The notes beneath the pieces were generated by a model, which was not told the DNA's origin, searched no databases, and saw only the letters and a list, made by a program, of their open reading frames with translations. 64,000 bases of DNA, taken from Diadophis punctatus similis (Eukaryota; Chordata; Lepidosauria; Squamata; Dipsadidae). The translations under genes were made by a program, and so were the position numbers. The stretch is taken from contig JALIGW010000013.1 in assembly GCA_023053685.1 (NCBI GenBank), forward strand, positions 18,622,501 through 18,686,500. Reading direction: 5' to 3'. Of this stretch, positions 1-10,790 are shown piece by piece. The stretch's first letter is position 1; each line of letters opens with the position of its first letter.

Positions 1-85
1 TTCTGGGTCTCCATATGCATGATGGAGGAAAGGAAAATTGCCCCAGTCTCATACTAGGACCCAGGCAAGATGACATCATCAGTGG

Positions 86-349
86 CAGAGGTGGGTTCCT
101 GCCGTTCGGACCGGTTCTATAGAACTGGTAGTGGGAATTTCCCCCTGCTCGGCAAACCGGCAGCCGATGGCTGGCTGGGCACGCCCCTGAACCGGCTCTC
201 TTGGTGGCGGCGCAGGCGCTGCCATCTTGGTTTTTGTTTCTGCACATGCGCAGAAACTGGGCTTTTTAGCACTGCGCATGCGCACCCACACGCCCACGCG
301 GCGCACCAGGAAGCGAACCGGCAGCAAGGTAAGCCAGAACCCACCCTTG
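86..349. mobile_element. Foldback-type hAT MITE, copy 1
   Basis: Terminal inverted repeats start CAGAGGTGGGTTCC and end with GAACCCACCCTTG. The element is flanked by a perfect 8-bp direct repeat ATCAGTGG (78-85 and 350-357), the size expected for hAT transposition. The interior is GC-rich, has no transposase, and contains an intact TGCGCATGCGCA palindrome at 273-284 plus a one-base-decayed version at 241-252. It shares ends with the copies at 24978, 25852, 54232 and 63641. Open frames across it are by-products of GC-rich sequence. Confidence 0.85.
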
Positions 350-692
350 ATCAGTGGGTCTGTAGTTAGTTTGTTAATGAGATGATAACACTTTGCCATC
401 ACCGAGAAGATTATTATGAAGTCTCCCAGATGAAGGTTCAGTCTGGATAATTAGATGAAGTAAGATCTCTGTTGATCATATAATGCCATGAAATGTGCAA
501 CCATGAGCAACATTCGTATGCCATCTGTGGAGGGGGGAAATTCTGTTTCCAGGCAGTGGCTGCTGCTTCACAGAAGACAACATAATGTTGCCTTTTGTTG
601 GACCGAGCAATCTGTGCTTCTATTGGAGAAGGTATTTGGCTATTCCACCTCTCAACTCCTGAAATTTTTATCATAGCAGCAAGCATGTTAGG
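350..692. other. Unrecognised sequence
   Basis: I see no gene, repeat or structured element here apart from the target duplication of the next element at its right end. Confidence 0.5.
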
Positions 693-1767
693 ATAAGGTG
701 ACCAGACGTCCCGCTTTTGGCGGGACAGACCCGATTTTAAACCAATTGTCCCATGTCCCGCATCATTTCAAAAAAGTCCCGCTTTTTTGAAACGATGCCT
801 TCTGACCGGATGTCTCCCACACAGAAATCTGCGGCCGGTGTAAAAAAAAAATCAGAGCCGGGATGTTTCTTCACATCAATGCCGCTTCCGAGCGAAAAGA
901 AAGGAAGCGCCTCATCCACATTCCCGCCCGCACCTTTTTTTTCTCTCTTCCTCTCCCCAGGGTGATTCCCAGCAACGTCCAGGGACTCTTTCAGCAGCCG
1001 AGCCAGGCCCCGCCCAGCTTCCTCCCTGCCTCCCGCATGTCATTCACTCTTTGAATCTCGGGCCCTCCCCGCGCCCCGGCAGAGAGCAGAGACAGGTTGG
1101 CCTGGCTCCGGCTCCTTTCCTCCCCAGGAATCCTTTCCCGGGTCTGCCACACGGGGGGAAGGAGCGGAGGCGTGGGGCACCCGCCGGACGCCGCCCCGGA
1201 GAGAAGACCAGGCCCAGCTGGCAAGGGCCAGGAAGGATTTTTCCCGTGCCGTCAGCCAGCTTTTCCTCCAGGCCAGACGCAGCAGAGGCTGCAGCTTTGT
1301 GCACCATCACCCCTTCATCACAGCCTTTACCAATGCCATGGCCGGGGCTCGTCTCTGCTGCGTCTGGGCTGGGTCTTCTCTCCGGGGCGGTGTCCGGTGG
1401 GTGCCCCATGCCTCCGCTCCTTCCCCCCATGTGGCAGACTCGGGAAAGGATTCCTGGGGAGGAAAGGAGCCGGAGCCGGAGCCAGGCCAGCCTGTCTCTG
1501 CTCTTTGCGGGGGGGGGGGGGGGAGGAGCCGCTTCTTGGGAGCGATCTTGCGTCGCTTGCCAGCCAGCCAGCCCAAGCTACTGCCGGCTCCCGAAGGGGA
1601 GGTGGGAGGCGAGGAAAAGCCTCCCGCCTCCCCCCCACCCACCTGGTCGCCGACATTAGCATCTTTTGCCTTCTGCGCATGCGCAGAGGGCAAAACTCAA
1701 ATGACGGCGTCTAGGCGGCCCCACCCCCCCGCCAATGTCCCGCTTTAAAAAAAAATCTGATCACTTT
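693..1767. mobile_element. 1.07 kb CpG-rich non-autonomous DNA transposon with internal inverted repeat
   Basis: The ends form imperfect inverted repeats (TAAGGTGACCAGA at the left; complement of TCTGATCACTTTA at the right) and an 8-bp direct repeat ATGTTAGG flanks it (685-692 and 1768-1775). A hAT-like origin is inferred from the 8-bp duplication. The middle holds two arms of about 140 bp in opposite orientation (about 1084-1225 and 1367-1505), so it can fold back on itself. Near the right end, 1660-1720 contains the same hairpin core (TGCGCATGCGCA at 1674-1685, flanked by the GCATCTTTTGCC motif) found in the foldback hATs. Several overlapping open frames of 117-205 codons on both strands reflect low stop-codon density in CpG-rich DNA; none resembles a known protein. 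Confidence 0.8.
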
Positions 1768-2416
1768 ATGTTAGGTAGGCCTCCTCCATCGGAAGAGGAG
1801 GCAAAATGCTTGCCAACATTTGTAACTTGAAGTGCAACAGACGTTTGTTGCCATGCATATAAAAAAGGTTTTGACTTTTGGTTTAAAATGCATCCATTCA
1901 TATGTTACAACAACCCTCTTTCCCTCCTTCTTTCCATTTAAGCTGCTGCTTGGCTTTCAGTGCAAGACAAAAGGATAAATGTTCACAAATACATACAAAG
2001 CAAGAGAATCACCTAGGAAAGGGAGAAAGAAATGCTAGCAGATTATTTTCCTTTCTGCTTATGAAGAAGGGATTTATTTAAAGGCATCAATCAGGTGAAA
2101 TCTGAGTGGGAAGAGACAAGGTCTTCAGTTATTTGCAACTTGAATGGATAGCAAGGAAGGACTGATTGGCTGGCAATTCAGAGAAGGGGCAAACAGTGAT
2201 TGGCTGACAGTCATTTGCAATTTCTACCCTTGTAAACATAGCAACATGACCTTGTCCCTCCTTGCTATCTAAGGACAACTGTAAATATAGTCATAGTAGC
2301 TTGCCATAATCTTCAGTGCATTTTAAACTGGATTGAGAAGGGTTGGAAGATAGAAAGGCCAACCATCTGGAAAGGCTCTGTTGTTTCTATGAAAAATCAG
2401 TTTTCTTTAATATGAA

Positions 2417-2418
<2 letters not shown>
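1768..2418. other. Unrecognised sequence with a weak inverted repeat
   Basis: There is no gene. A short inverted similarity links the GACAAGGT/ATAGCAAGGA motifs near 2116-2158 with ACCTTGTCCCTCC near 2250-2270. Two copies of GATTGGCTG lie between them. This may be the remnant of an old inverted-repeat element, but the family is not identified. Confidence 0.35.
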
Positions 2419-2455
<37 letters not shown>

Positions 2456-2472
2456 TGTGTGTGTGTGTGTAT
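2419..2472. repeat. (GT)n microsatellite
   Basis: An almost pure GT dinucleotide run with one C interruption near 2455. Confidence 0.95.
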
Positions 2473-3469
2473 AAACACTTGGATCAAGGAACTTGGCAAG
2501 AATATGCATATTGTATATGCTCTGGTAGAAAGCTTTTACGGGATAAATTAATGATTTTAAACACCCTGGGAAGAAGGCAGTCCCTGTTTATATCACTTTC
2601 TATTTTTAACATTGTTTCATTAGCTTATACTGCATTATGTCTAATTAATTTAGTTGCTTGTACAAATTCTGGCTTCACAAGGATTGTTGGGAAAAAATTA
2701 AAAAATGAAACACTGAAAAGTACGAGATTAAGACACATAACTCAAATGTGCAATATTGTTATGCTATCTGGTATAGCGCTTAATTATATTATTTTACCTA
2801 CACATTTTCTTAAAGGCTTGTGGTTTCCTCAAAATTAATGTGAATTTTGGGAAAAAATATTAAATTTGGGGAATAGCATTTCCCCTTATATTTCATTTGC
2901 TAGCTTTTATTTTAAAAAATTATACCATGATATTTCACTATAAATTAAGGTGATGCCCCAGTTGGAAAATGGTTGTCTGTATGTGTGTGTATACGTAACA
3001 AACTCACTGTGGTTTTGAAGTTTTACCAGAATGCTCTGAGTAGGACATAATCCAATCAAACTCAGATTGGAACATTTTAGTTGCTCTGAATCTTTCCCAA
3101 TAAAATTTCAGAGAGTTCTTCAAGGCAAATGGGGCAAGATTAGTGCCCTCTTGCTGTCTCTTACCTTCTCCATGGGGCCACCACTCAGATCTTCCCAATG
3201 CCTTATCTCTGTGACACTGTTGCTATGCTTCAATTCCAGCTTGGTCTATCTAACTGGCCCACTGTTGTCTACCAATCTCTGCCCAGAACTCAGGAGCATG
3301 TTGAGATGAAACACACATATTTTGGTGCACATATAGACCACTGGATCCAGCTTCTTCTGTGCATGGGATAGTCAATGAACAAAACACTTTGCACATCCCT
3401 ACTCTCATGGCGTTATTAAATTGCTAAAAATTTTTTTTTAACCTATTGGAAGAAAAGTCCTTCTGGGTT
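2473..3469. other. AT-rich unrecognised sequence
   Basis: The 139-codon open frame that runs out of the GT repeat to 2838 has a low-complexity start and no recognisable domain, so I do not call it a gene. Nothing else is recognised. Confidence 0.4.
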
Positions 3470-3830
3470 CAGTTCCAAGTGGGGAAAAAGACACTGGAAA
3501 CATGGTGACTGCTTGGAAAGATGGTTTAATGGTGGACAGCAGGACTACATGGTTTGAGGTCCTGGGGAAAAGGGGAATCACATGCCTCAAAGATGTTGAA
3601 GAAGAAAAGAAGGAAGTTGCTGAGAGTCCTTGAGTTTTTTATACCCTCTGTTGGGCTCCACCCCAGACCTTCCTGTTCCTATGTAAGAAATGCATCCCAT
3701 TGGCTGTCAAACTCCCAGGGGGAAGGGGTCTTAGCTAACTTTGTAGGCTTTTGTCTGTGACCCACCAGGCTTGGCTGATGTAATCTTCTCAGGTGCCATG
3801 TGGTGAGATGGCTTTGGGATTCCTATTATG
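3470..3830 (-). mobile_element. Possible LTR remnant (minus strand)
   Basis: Read on the minus strand, a TATA-box-like TATAAAAAA lies near 3637-3646 and ATTAAA near 3527, the arrangement expected for an LTR promoter and polyA signal. Neither clear TG/CA ends nor a target duplication could be fixed, so the boundaries are approximate. An imperfect tandem repeat (CCATTGACAAAGGTGGGGG at about 3870 and 3919) follows it. Confidence 0.3.
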
Positions 3831-4634
3831 GTTTTTCCTATAGATCTTTGTTAAGTAGAATAGACTGCCCATTGACAAAGGTGGGGGGAATGAGTGAGTT
3901 TGCTCTGGTCTTAATGGTCCATTGACAAAGGTGGGGGCTATTAAGAGTGAGTCTATTTCCTGCCTAAAAACATGTTTCTCCCATCCAGGGAAATTAATAT
4001 TCTGTCTTTTTTCTAATATTTCATTTTCTAGGAGAGGGGTGGGTGTTAACTTCCTACATACCATTTCATGTAATATCATTTTCCAGACAATCCACTTCTG
4101 AAGAGGGATTCTCCAAAATATTGTACTCTGGAATTACACTGGATTAATAAAATCCAGAGGAATCTCATTCAACAGTAACCTTACTGTCCCTCTCAGCATC
4201 TTTTCATTCCTTTTTAAGTATATGGCATTCTGTAATAGTATAATAGAAGTGAACTTTATTTTTGTTTGCTTGTTCAACTTGTTAGAGACCTCCCAACTCC
4301 TAATGAATCTGACAGTTGTCATAGGAATGCTCACGTGGCTGCTGGATGAAGAAATTACTCAAAACTCTAAATAATGACTTCAGTTAGAATTAGAAAAAGG
4401 TTGTTGGCTCACATTTTGGATTGTGGGCATAATCTTAAAGGTTCTGAATCATTCCCAAAGTCTTCTCCATTTATCTCCCTATTTTTAAAACATATATTTG
4501 TACTCTAAATATTTCACCTGATTTTGGAGCTCTCAGGATAGCTAACAGCAAATATAAAAGAAAAACTACAGTATGCACTGTTAGGACCAGTAGGCCAAAA
4601 ATATATATATTCTTAGTTAATTAAGAGCCAATAA
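3831..4634. other. Unrecognised sequence with one short tandem duplication
   Basis: It holds two copies of CCATTGACAAAGGTGGGGG about 50 bp apart (3870 and 3919). No gene or known repeat otherwise. Confidence 0.4.
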
Positions 4635-4883
4635 GAGCCGAGGTGGCACAGCGGTTAGAGAGCAGTACTGCAGGCTACTTTAGCTGACTGTGATCATTTG
4701 AGTTCAGCTGTTCAAATCTCACCGGCTCAGGGTTGACTCAGCCTTTCATCCTTCCGAGGTAGGTAAAATGAGGACCCAGATTGTTGGGGGCAATGTAAAA
4801 TATATACATTGCTTAATGGTGTAAACCGCTTAGAGAGTGCTTGCACTATGAGGCGGTATATAAATGTCATTAATAAATAAATT
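4635..4883 (+). mobile_element. Sauria-type tRNA-derived SINE
   Basis: The head GAGCCGAGGTGGCACAGCGG is a tRNA-like A box, followed by a degenerate B box (GTTCAAATCTC) near 4708. The body contains CATCCTTCCGAGGTAGG and GACCCAGATTGTTGG, shared with the copies at 34014, 47229, 57197 and 63978. The tail is (TAAA)-rich. It is Pol III-transcribed by family, and non-coding. Confidence 0.9.
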
Positions 4884-5922
4884 AGGAAGCTGAGGAAGCT
4901 TGGGAGAACAGCTTGGGAGAATCTTGAAAGGCTCTTGATATACTAAATGAAGGCACCAGATGGACATTCTTCAGGAAAAAATGTCTAAATTTTATGTGTC
5001 AACATGGAAAATAACTTTTTCCTAATAGCCACACACCAGACCTCAGATGGGGTGTAGAGTTGGGCAGATTTAAAGTAGACAGGTCCAGTTTAGGGGGCCT
5101 TTCATTTTTGGAAATCCTGAAAAAAAATTATCCATAACTATTGTTCATGTATTAGTGAATACAAATGCAAAATATGCTACGCATGCAATATTATTAAATC
5201 CATAAATGGAAAGGTCACAGATGAGATATCATTCATGGTACTAATGAAAGCACATTCTATATACAACTATAATAGGAAAAAAAATACCATGGGCTGTCCT
5301 AAGAATCTCCACTTGCCTCAAATCAAAGAAGATTAAACTGAAAACATTATAAATTTGATTTGAGGGCTTTGAAGACATTCTCCGTGGCAAAGACTGTAAT
5401 ACTGCTTAATTAGAAAACACAGAAAACTGTTGTAAACCTAAACAACTCTATCCCACTAAGCCTGTTATGCAAATAATGAGAAATGTCTGTACTTTAACCA
5501 AACCACAAACAAAAAACAAGAAGGGATGAAGCAGAAAAGTGGTTTGGCAAAGATTTCAAGGATCACTAAAGCAGCAATGAAATGCTTTCTTGTAAGAATT
5601 TCTGTTCACTTCTACCTTATATAGGTCAATAAGGCAAACAGTGTCTCAAGACAGCAGTTCTCAGAGGTCTTTTGGCCAAAGCAAGCTGCAACAGGTACCA
5701 GAATCCTTTCTCAACTGCTGTGAACATGAAGAGAACACAACATGTGATATTAGGAGAAAACCCAACCTCCATCTTTTCCTTTCAGGAAATTATTTCCTTT
5801 CTAATCATAAATTCTCCTCAGGCTTTTCATCTTATCTGCAACTGTAGATGCAGGTGGTCCATCAAAGCCTAGATGAAATTATGGAGCAAAAGAAGCTAGA
5901 AAAGAATTATTTGATGTCTCAT
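4884..5922. other. Unrecognised sequence
   Basis: Unique-looking AT-rich DNA with no convincing gene or repeat. The 60-70 codon frames at 5641-5872 have no splice context or recognisable domain. Confidence 0.45.
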
Positions 5923-6124
5923 GAAAGATAGTGTGGTGTAATGGTTAGGCTGGTGGACTAGGATTAGATTCGAGTCCATCCTCAACTGTGGAAGAAGCTC
6001 ATTGGGTGATTTGTGGTCCATCAAATAAAACTTACTTTAGAGGGTAATGGCTGTGAGAACTTTAGAGGAATATAATTGTGGAAGTCATGGAAGAAAGGTA
6101 CGATACAAATCTAACAAATAAATG
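5923..6124 (+). mobile_element. tRNA-derived SINE, second family
   Basis: The head GATAGTGTGGTGTAATGGTTA is followed by a B-box-like ATTCGAGTCC and ends in an (AAATAAA) tail after GGTACGATACAAATCT. This is the common squamate SINE whose inner part carries a GGTGA/CTTGGGCCAGTCAC-type motif; other copies are at 16627, 20652 and 37790. Confidence 0.65.
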
Positions 6125-6572
6125 TGCAGGGAACAAATTATTTCTGAATTTAAATGTTTTTATTTTATTTTATTTTTCGTAAGGCTGGTGCACTCTGGGA
6201 TGTGTTGCAATATTTCTTTTTCTTCAGAAGTAAAGCATATCATCCTCTTAAAGTGGAGATTGATTTTTCAAGGTTAAAGCAAATTCAGCCAGATGTTTAC
6301 TGAGTATTTTTAAGATGGCCATGCATCACTACTTCTGTTATAACTTTGCTTTCCTTCCCATCTGATTGAGTTTAGGATTGATTGCTCAAGTTCCCACATT
6401 GTCCTCGGAGAGGCACGAATGATTATACCCTGTTTTTCTTGTGTGTGTGTGTGGGGGGGGGAAATGTCTAGCTCAGCATTAATGCTCACCATTTCTAGGT
6501 GATGTCATGCCCTTCTTATGATGCTTTTATGGAAGAGCAGCAGAAGGACAGAATAACCAAATGGTTCATGGA
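6125..6572. other. Unrecognised sequence
   Basis: Contains a short GT run followed by a G tract near 6440-6465. No gene or repeat recognised. Confidence 0.45.
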
Positions 6573-6768
6573 CAGTGGTGAAATCCAATTTTTTTTACTA
6601 CCGGTTCTGTGCGCGTGGCTTGGTGGGTGTGGCAGGGGAAGGATATTGCAAAATCTCCATTCCCACCCCACTCCAGGGGGAAGGATATTGCAAAATCTCC
6701 ATTCCCACCCCACTCTGGGGCCAGTCAGAGGTGGTATTTGCTGGTTCTCTGAACTACTCAAAATTTCA
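6573..6768 (+). mobile_element. hAT-like MITE fragment with internal tandem duplication
   Basis: The left end CAGTGGTGAAATCC resembles hAT termini. The interior has two tandem copies of a unit of about 41 bp (GGGAAGGATATTGCAAAATC...; about 6636-6676 and 6677-6717), then ACTACTCAAAATTTC. The right end is missing, apparently cut by the L2 tail that follows. Confidence 0.6.
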
Positions 6769-6893
6769 TGATCTATTGTTTTTAATGCTTTTTATATTTG
6801 TTGTTGCATGTGAATTTGTACTGTTGTGAGCTGCCCAGAGTCTCTGTGGAGTGGGCGGCATACAAATGCAACTAATAAATAAATAATAAATGT
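6769..6893 (+). mobile_element. L2-type LINE 3' end
   Basis: The motif GAGCTGCCCAGAGTC, then GGGCGGCATACAAATGCAAC and an (AATAAATA) tail are typical of the 3' untranslated end of reptile L2 LINEs. Only the extreme 3' end is present. Confidence 0.7.
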
Positions 6894-7126
6894 AAATTGG
6901 AGGGAACTCAAAATACCTATCAGAGTCAAAGAAAATACTGACAATTCTAGGTATCTGTATGTACTGGGAAAACCTTGTTTCTTTTTATCAAATTTTTAGA
7001 AAGATTTTAGAAATGTAAAGAAACATATCCTTTTTATCCCAAATTTTATAAAATGTTGACCCTTCTCATTAAGGTTAGTCAAAACACTCATGTAATATTT
7101 CTTAAAATATTATTTTAATTTTAAAG

Positions 7127-7310
7127 GAAACAGCTATGCTGAAAAGCCGCTCAGCAATTGGCAAAATCTCCTTTATTTACAAGAATGAATCCCATGTAGG
7201 CATTCAGAATAGAAACGAGGAATTGCTGAAGTTCTTTGCTTTCTGTATAAATGTGCTCCCCTTCCCAAGAAAGAAAAAGGCAAAAACAGGTTTCATGGCC
7301 AGTATTCTAG
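7127..7310 (+). other. Candidate host exon (unidentified)
   Basis: The 184-bp segment is preceded by TTTTAATTTTAAAG, an acceptable but purine-broken 3' splice site, and followed directly by GTGAGT, a strong 5' splice site. One frame is open across the whole segment (61 codons from GAA at 7127), giving a peptide with the stretch GKISFIYKNESHVGIQ, then a basic PRKKKAK patch; the exon ends in phase 1. The sequence lies in unique DNA with no repeat signature, and its codons look protein-like. I do not recognise the protein, and no neighbouring exon is identifiable. If real, the window is an intron-rich part of a plus-strand gene. Chance co-occurrence of an AG, an open frame and a GTGAGT is possible in 64 kb. 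Confidence 0.3.
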
Positions 7311-8130
7311 GTGAGTAGAAAACATGACAGTGAACCTCATCAATTTGCCTTTGAAGAAACTGATGTTTGGTGACTGTCCATACTCATGTTAGGTATTATG
7401 TGAATAAGCACATTCCTTACAGCAATCTTTTTATGAATGCACCAATGTCACACTCTCAAAATATCAATTGCTCCCTTTGGACCAAAAAGATTAGGCACCT
7501 CCATAACTGATTATCACAGAAAGTTTCTTGCATTGAGATATATTGGCAAACTCCAGCCATGGATTCTTGTAGAAACAGCTGATGCAGAGATGGATCTAGT
7601 CCATTTGTAAATATGTCTATCAGAATCATGCCAGGCATGGTTTTCCTTGGAACTGTGGGGAAATGAAAATTTGAAGAAGCAGGATGGAAAAAATATTGAG
7701 ACAAAAGTGTTGTTGAAGAAGATTCCGGAAAGTACTATGGATAACCAAGAAAACAAACAAATGGATCATCGAACAAATCAATCCAGAATTTTCACTTGCA
7801 AAATATCTCATATTTTGGACTCGTTAGGGAAGATCCAGCTACCTCGAGAAGTCCATAATGCTGGAAAAGGTGGAAGAAAAGAGAAGAGGACAACTAGTTG
7901 CAAAGTGATGGACTAGATCACAGAGCGATGGTGCATTATTTCCAGGTTAGGGAAAGATCATTCTGGAACAGATTTATCTATTTGGTTGCTAAGAGCTAAC
8001 ACTGGCTTCATGGCAAATCGTCAACCAATCAATATTTTAAAAGTTCAACTTGAAATATTTCTGGCCGCTGCTTCCTTGATTTTGTTTACCAAGCACAATG
8101 GCAAAAGAGGAAATATCCTAAAAACATTGT
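7311..8130. other. Unrecognised sequence
   Basis: Several overlapping open frames of 61-89 codons occur on both strands at 7456-7916. None has a recognisable domain, so the region may be a decayed element of unknown type. Confidence 0.35.
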
Positions 8131-8345
8131 GTTAGGCCAGGTCAGGAAAAAGACACCACAATGACCACTGGAACTCTACAGGAGACTCTTTAAAGCCTGA
8201 CAGAGTTTATTTACCCCCTGCCCTTATTTACACCAAACAGAACCAAGGCAATCTATGACTTCCTTTCTCATCCCTTTTCTTTCCCAGAGCTAAATTAATG
8301 CTTACTTAATCATTCTTGCGTTCCTTCTTTCTGGTTATCTCTGTA
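8131..8345 (-). mobile_element. LTR-like repeat, related to 58064-58390
   Basis: GGCCAGGTCAGGAAAAAGACAC aligns with GACCAGGTCAGGAAGCTGACAC at 58091, and both are followed by a similar ACCACTGGAAC / ACCAGTGAAAC motif and a pyrimidine-rich CTTTCTTTTCCC-type stretch. The TGTTAGG start suggests one end of a minus-strand LTR. No target duplication was found. Confidence 0.35.
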
Positions 8346-8868
8346 CTCCTCTACATACATATAGGATATTGTATATTTCAGGATGTATTTAATGCAACGG
8401 ACTGACTACTAGAGACCAGAAAAAAGATATAACAAACCTGAAGCCTTTGCTGCCATCTAATAGGCAGGATTTTTGCGGTCCAATTTTGATTGCAACTAAT
8501 CCAATTGAGACTACTACTGCTCTGCACATTTGCTGCAGACAGGGATTTACTGAATGCTTTAAAGGAGGTTGTTTCCCCAGTGCCAATTAAATACATGTGA
8601 TTTGGACAGAGAACAAGCTCTTTGTCTTAAAATTATACTTCTGACACAGAAAGTGTTAGATACCAGAACTCACCAGAAGATGTGCTCCTGAAAGATAAGT
8701 AGCTTTAGCATAATTGCAACCACAAGCACAGTGACTTCTGGATTGAGTTGCTTTTTTTCATTTATCCTGGCATTCTGAATGTGAAAGATTTTCAAGACGA
8801 AGGAACTTCCTGGTCTTTGTTTTTATTTTCTCCTCACTGAGATTCCAAATTTTAAGAGTTTTGTCCAT
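8346..8868. other. Unrecognised sequence
   Basis: No gene or repeat recognised. Confidence 0.45.
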
Positions 8869-8870
8869 AC

Positions 8871-8918
<48 letters not shown>
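8869..8918. repeat. (CA)n microsatellite
   Basis: A pure CA dinucleotide run. Confidence 0.95.
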
Positions 8919-8920
<2 letters not shown>

Positions 8921-8935
8921 TACGTTCAATCCTCT

Positions 8936-9241
8936 TGTCAGAATTATTGTTCAGTTAGATTACTAGACACACATGAAAGTGCCTTGCTCCACTTTGGAGT
9001 AGTCTTAGTTTCCTGCCTTGATTGTAGAAGAAGATAAGGCAGGGCCTGGTATCAAGAGAGGAATCAGTCTGGAATCCTCACGTTCCCACAAGTTATCCAA
9101 CTCCAGCCTTGAATTCCATAACTCTTATTTAGGCACAATTTAGTGCTTACAGTTAGTTGATTAGATTCTTGGGTATAGGCATGAGCAATAAATCAACTTA
9201 ACTGAAACTTAATGTGTGGTTTTGATTCTTCACGCCTGACA
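8936..9241 (+). mobile_element. Candidate solo LTR
   Basis: It begins TGTCAG and ends CTGACA, a 6-bp inverted terminus identical to that of the solo LTR at 21626-22041. AATAAA lies near 9187, about 50 bp before the end, as in an LTR R region. The flanking 5-mers (CCTCT and GATGG) do not match, so it may be a recombinant or partial copy. Confidence 0.5.
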
Positions 9242-9349
9242 GATGGGTGGGTAATGTGTCAATTCTAGGATTACATTGAACTTGATGGATTGCCCAACAT
9301 TGTCCAATCTGACTTTCACCAACTTGGAGCCCTTGATTTCAACTTTCAT
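9242..9349. other. Unrecognised sequence between LTR and MITE
   Basis: Nothing recognised. Confidence 0.4.
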
Positions 9350-9430
9350 ATGGTAGACTTGAAAAGGCTGCCTGGGAATTCTGGGAGTTATAATCTAAGC
9401 CATTTAAGTGACATTTGATTTGAAAACACT
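9350..9430 (-). mobile_element. Fragment of a Charlie-like hAT MITE
   Basis: GGGAATTCTGGGAGTTATAA followed by GAAAACACTG matches the pattern of the elements at 50747 and 61611 (AACTCCCAGAATTCC core). The GTCTAATT after the end resembles a typical hAT target. Only one end is preserved. Confidence 0.45.
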
Positions 9431-9877
9431 GGTCTAATTCAGTTGGTGGTTATTAATGTAAATCTTTTCCATCGCTCGGTACATAATCATTTAATTTAAA
9501 TATATCATAGCAGATAGTAAACCTGAGATATTTTATCAATGAGAATTGAATTATCTTGGCCCAATTACAAGCTATGAACTACGACAAACCAGCAGCTGCT
9601 GCATTATGAATAAAAATAGAAAATTCTGGGCAGGATTCAGGAAGAGAGTTGTATCAACTGTTATAGTAAATATACAGTACTTATGATACCAAACTTGAAT
9701 GCAATAAACGTGTGTGTATCAGGGCTATCATATCAATACATTGGCCAAAGGTCTAGTTACAGTTCCTTGCCAAATTTACTGTGGGTCAACAGGGAAAGCT
9801 GCTGGAGCAACACAAAAGGTCTCTTAGAATGCACAATGTAAAAGCAGAATCCAGAAAACCAACTTTCTCCAACCTGT
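9431..9877. other. Unrecognised sequence
   Basis: No gene or repeat recognised. Confidence 0.45.
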
Positions 9878-9968
9878 CTCCCTCTAGAAGGATTGGGAGC
9901 AAATCAGTGTATCAATGGAATGGGCAGCATAGAAATTCAATAAATAAATAAAATAAAATAAATAAAAG
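9878..9968 (+). mobile_element. L2-type LINE 3' end (decayed)
   Basis: GGAATGGGCAGCATAGAAATTC followed by an (AATAAATA) tail is the L2 3' signature, more diverged than at 6769. Confidence 0.5.
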
Positions 9969-10398
9969 TCTCAGACTTTCCCTAGCATGGCTTTCGGGCA
10001 GGCAATTCTGCTAAATTTGGCTTCGGACGAATGTGGGTAGGAGCAGGCCGAGGCAGCCCAGGGCCCCTCAGGATTGGGATGACTTGTTAGCAGGGAGGAA
10101 CAGGGGAAGGATGACAAAGAGAGGGCAAGCAGTGGACATGAGCAACGGAGCTCAGGCGATGAGCAAGGACCGCCCCTCCTGATCCCTGAGCATGGAGAGT
10201 GGAGAGAAGGCAGGACCAGCGCAGGCTGACCTGATGACTCGGGAGGAGAGTGCCCCACCCCTCTTCACAAGGCACACCTGGGACTGAGATTTAAGGAGAC
10301 GTTGTGGGGAGGGGCATTTGTCGGGATCAAATGCTGAGTTGGTAGAGTTTGGTGAGCCGGTACAGACATTTGGAGTTTGCAGGACTGCTTGCTCCTTC

Positions 10399-10509
10399 CT
10401 GACTTTGTGGACTCAGTGCCTTCTTCCTGACTTCGTGGACTCAGTACCTTGTTCCTTACTTTGTGGACTCATTGTTTGTTCCTTGTTTTGTGGACTCATT
10501 TCCATGTTC
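10399..10509 (+). repeat. Four-copy 28-bp tandem repeat
   Basis: Units start at 10399, 10427, 10455 and 10482. Each contains a variant of CTGACTTTGTGGACTCA. The third unit is 27 bp. Confidence 0.9.
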
Positions 10510-10544
10510 CTTTGTTTTACTGGATTGGGCGCAGCCAGAGGCTG

Positions 10545-10654
<110 letters not shown>

Positions 10655-10790
10655 TGCTCTGGGACTTGCCAAGAACGTGGGAGTGTTTGAGAGGAAATTT
10701 GGAGCATTAAAGGGGAGTTTGAACTCTCAGCTGGCTGTGTGACCTTCGTGCCTTGTCCCGGGTCACCACAGATATGGAACCAGGTAGGAA

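Noticed and set aside
1044..1714. Overlapping 117-205 codon frames on both strands in the GC-rich element
   Set aside because: Frames on both strands and in several phases are expected in CpG-rich, stop-poor DNA; the region is a transposon with internal inverted repeats.
2419..2838. 139-codon frame starting in the GT repeat
   Set aside because: The start is pure Cys-Val from the microsatellite, the rest has no known domain, and no promoter or splice signal supports it.
10399..10509. CRISPR-like array
   Set aside because: The 28-bp units are directly adjacent with no spacers, and the genome is vertebrate.
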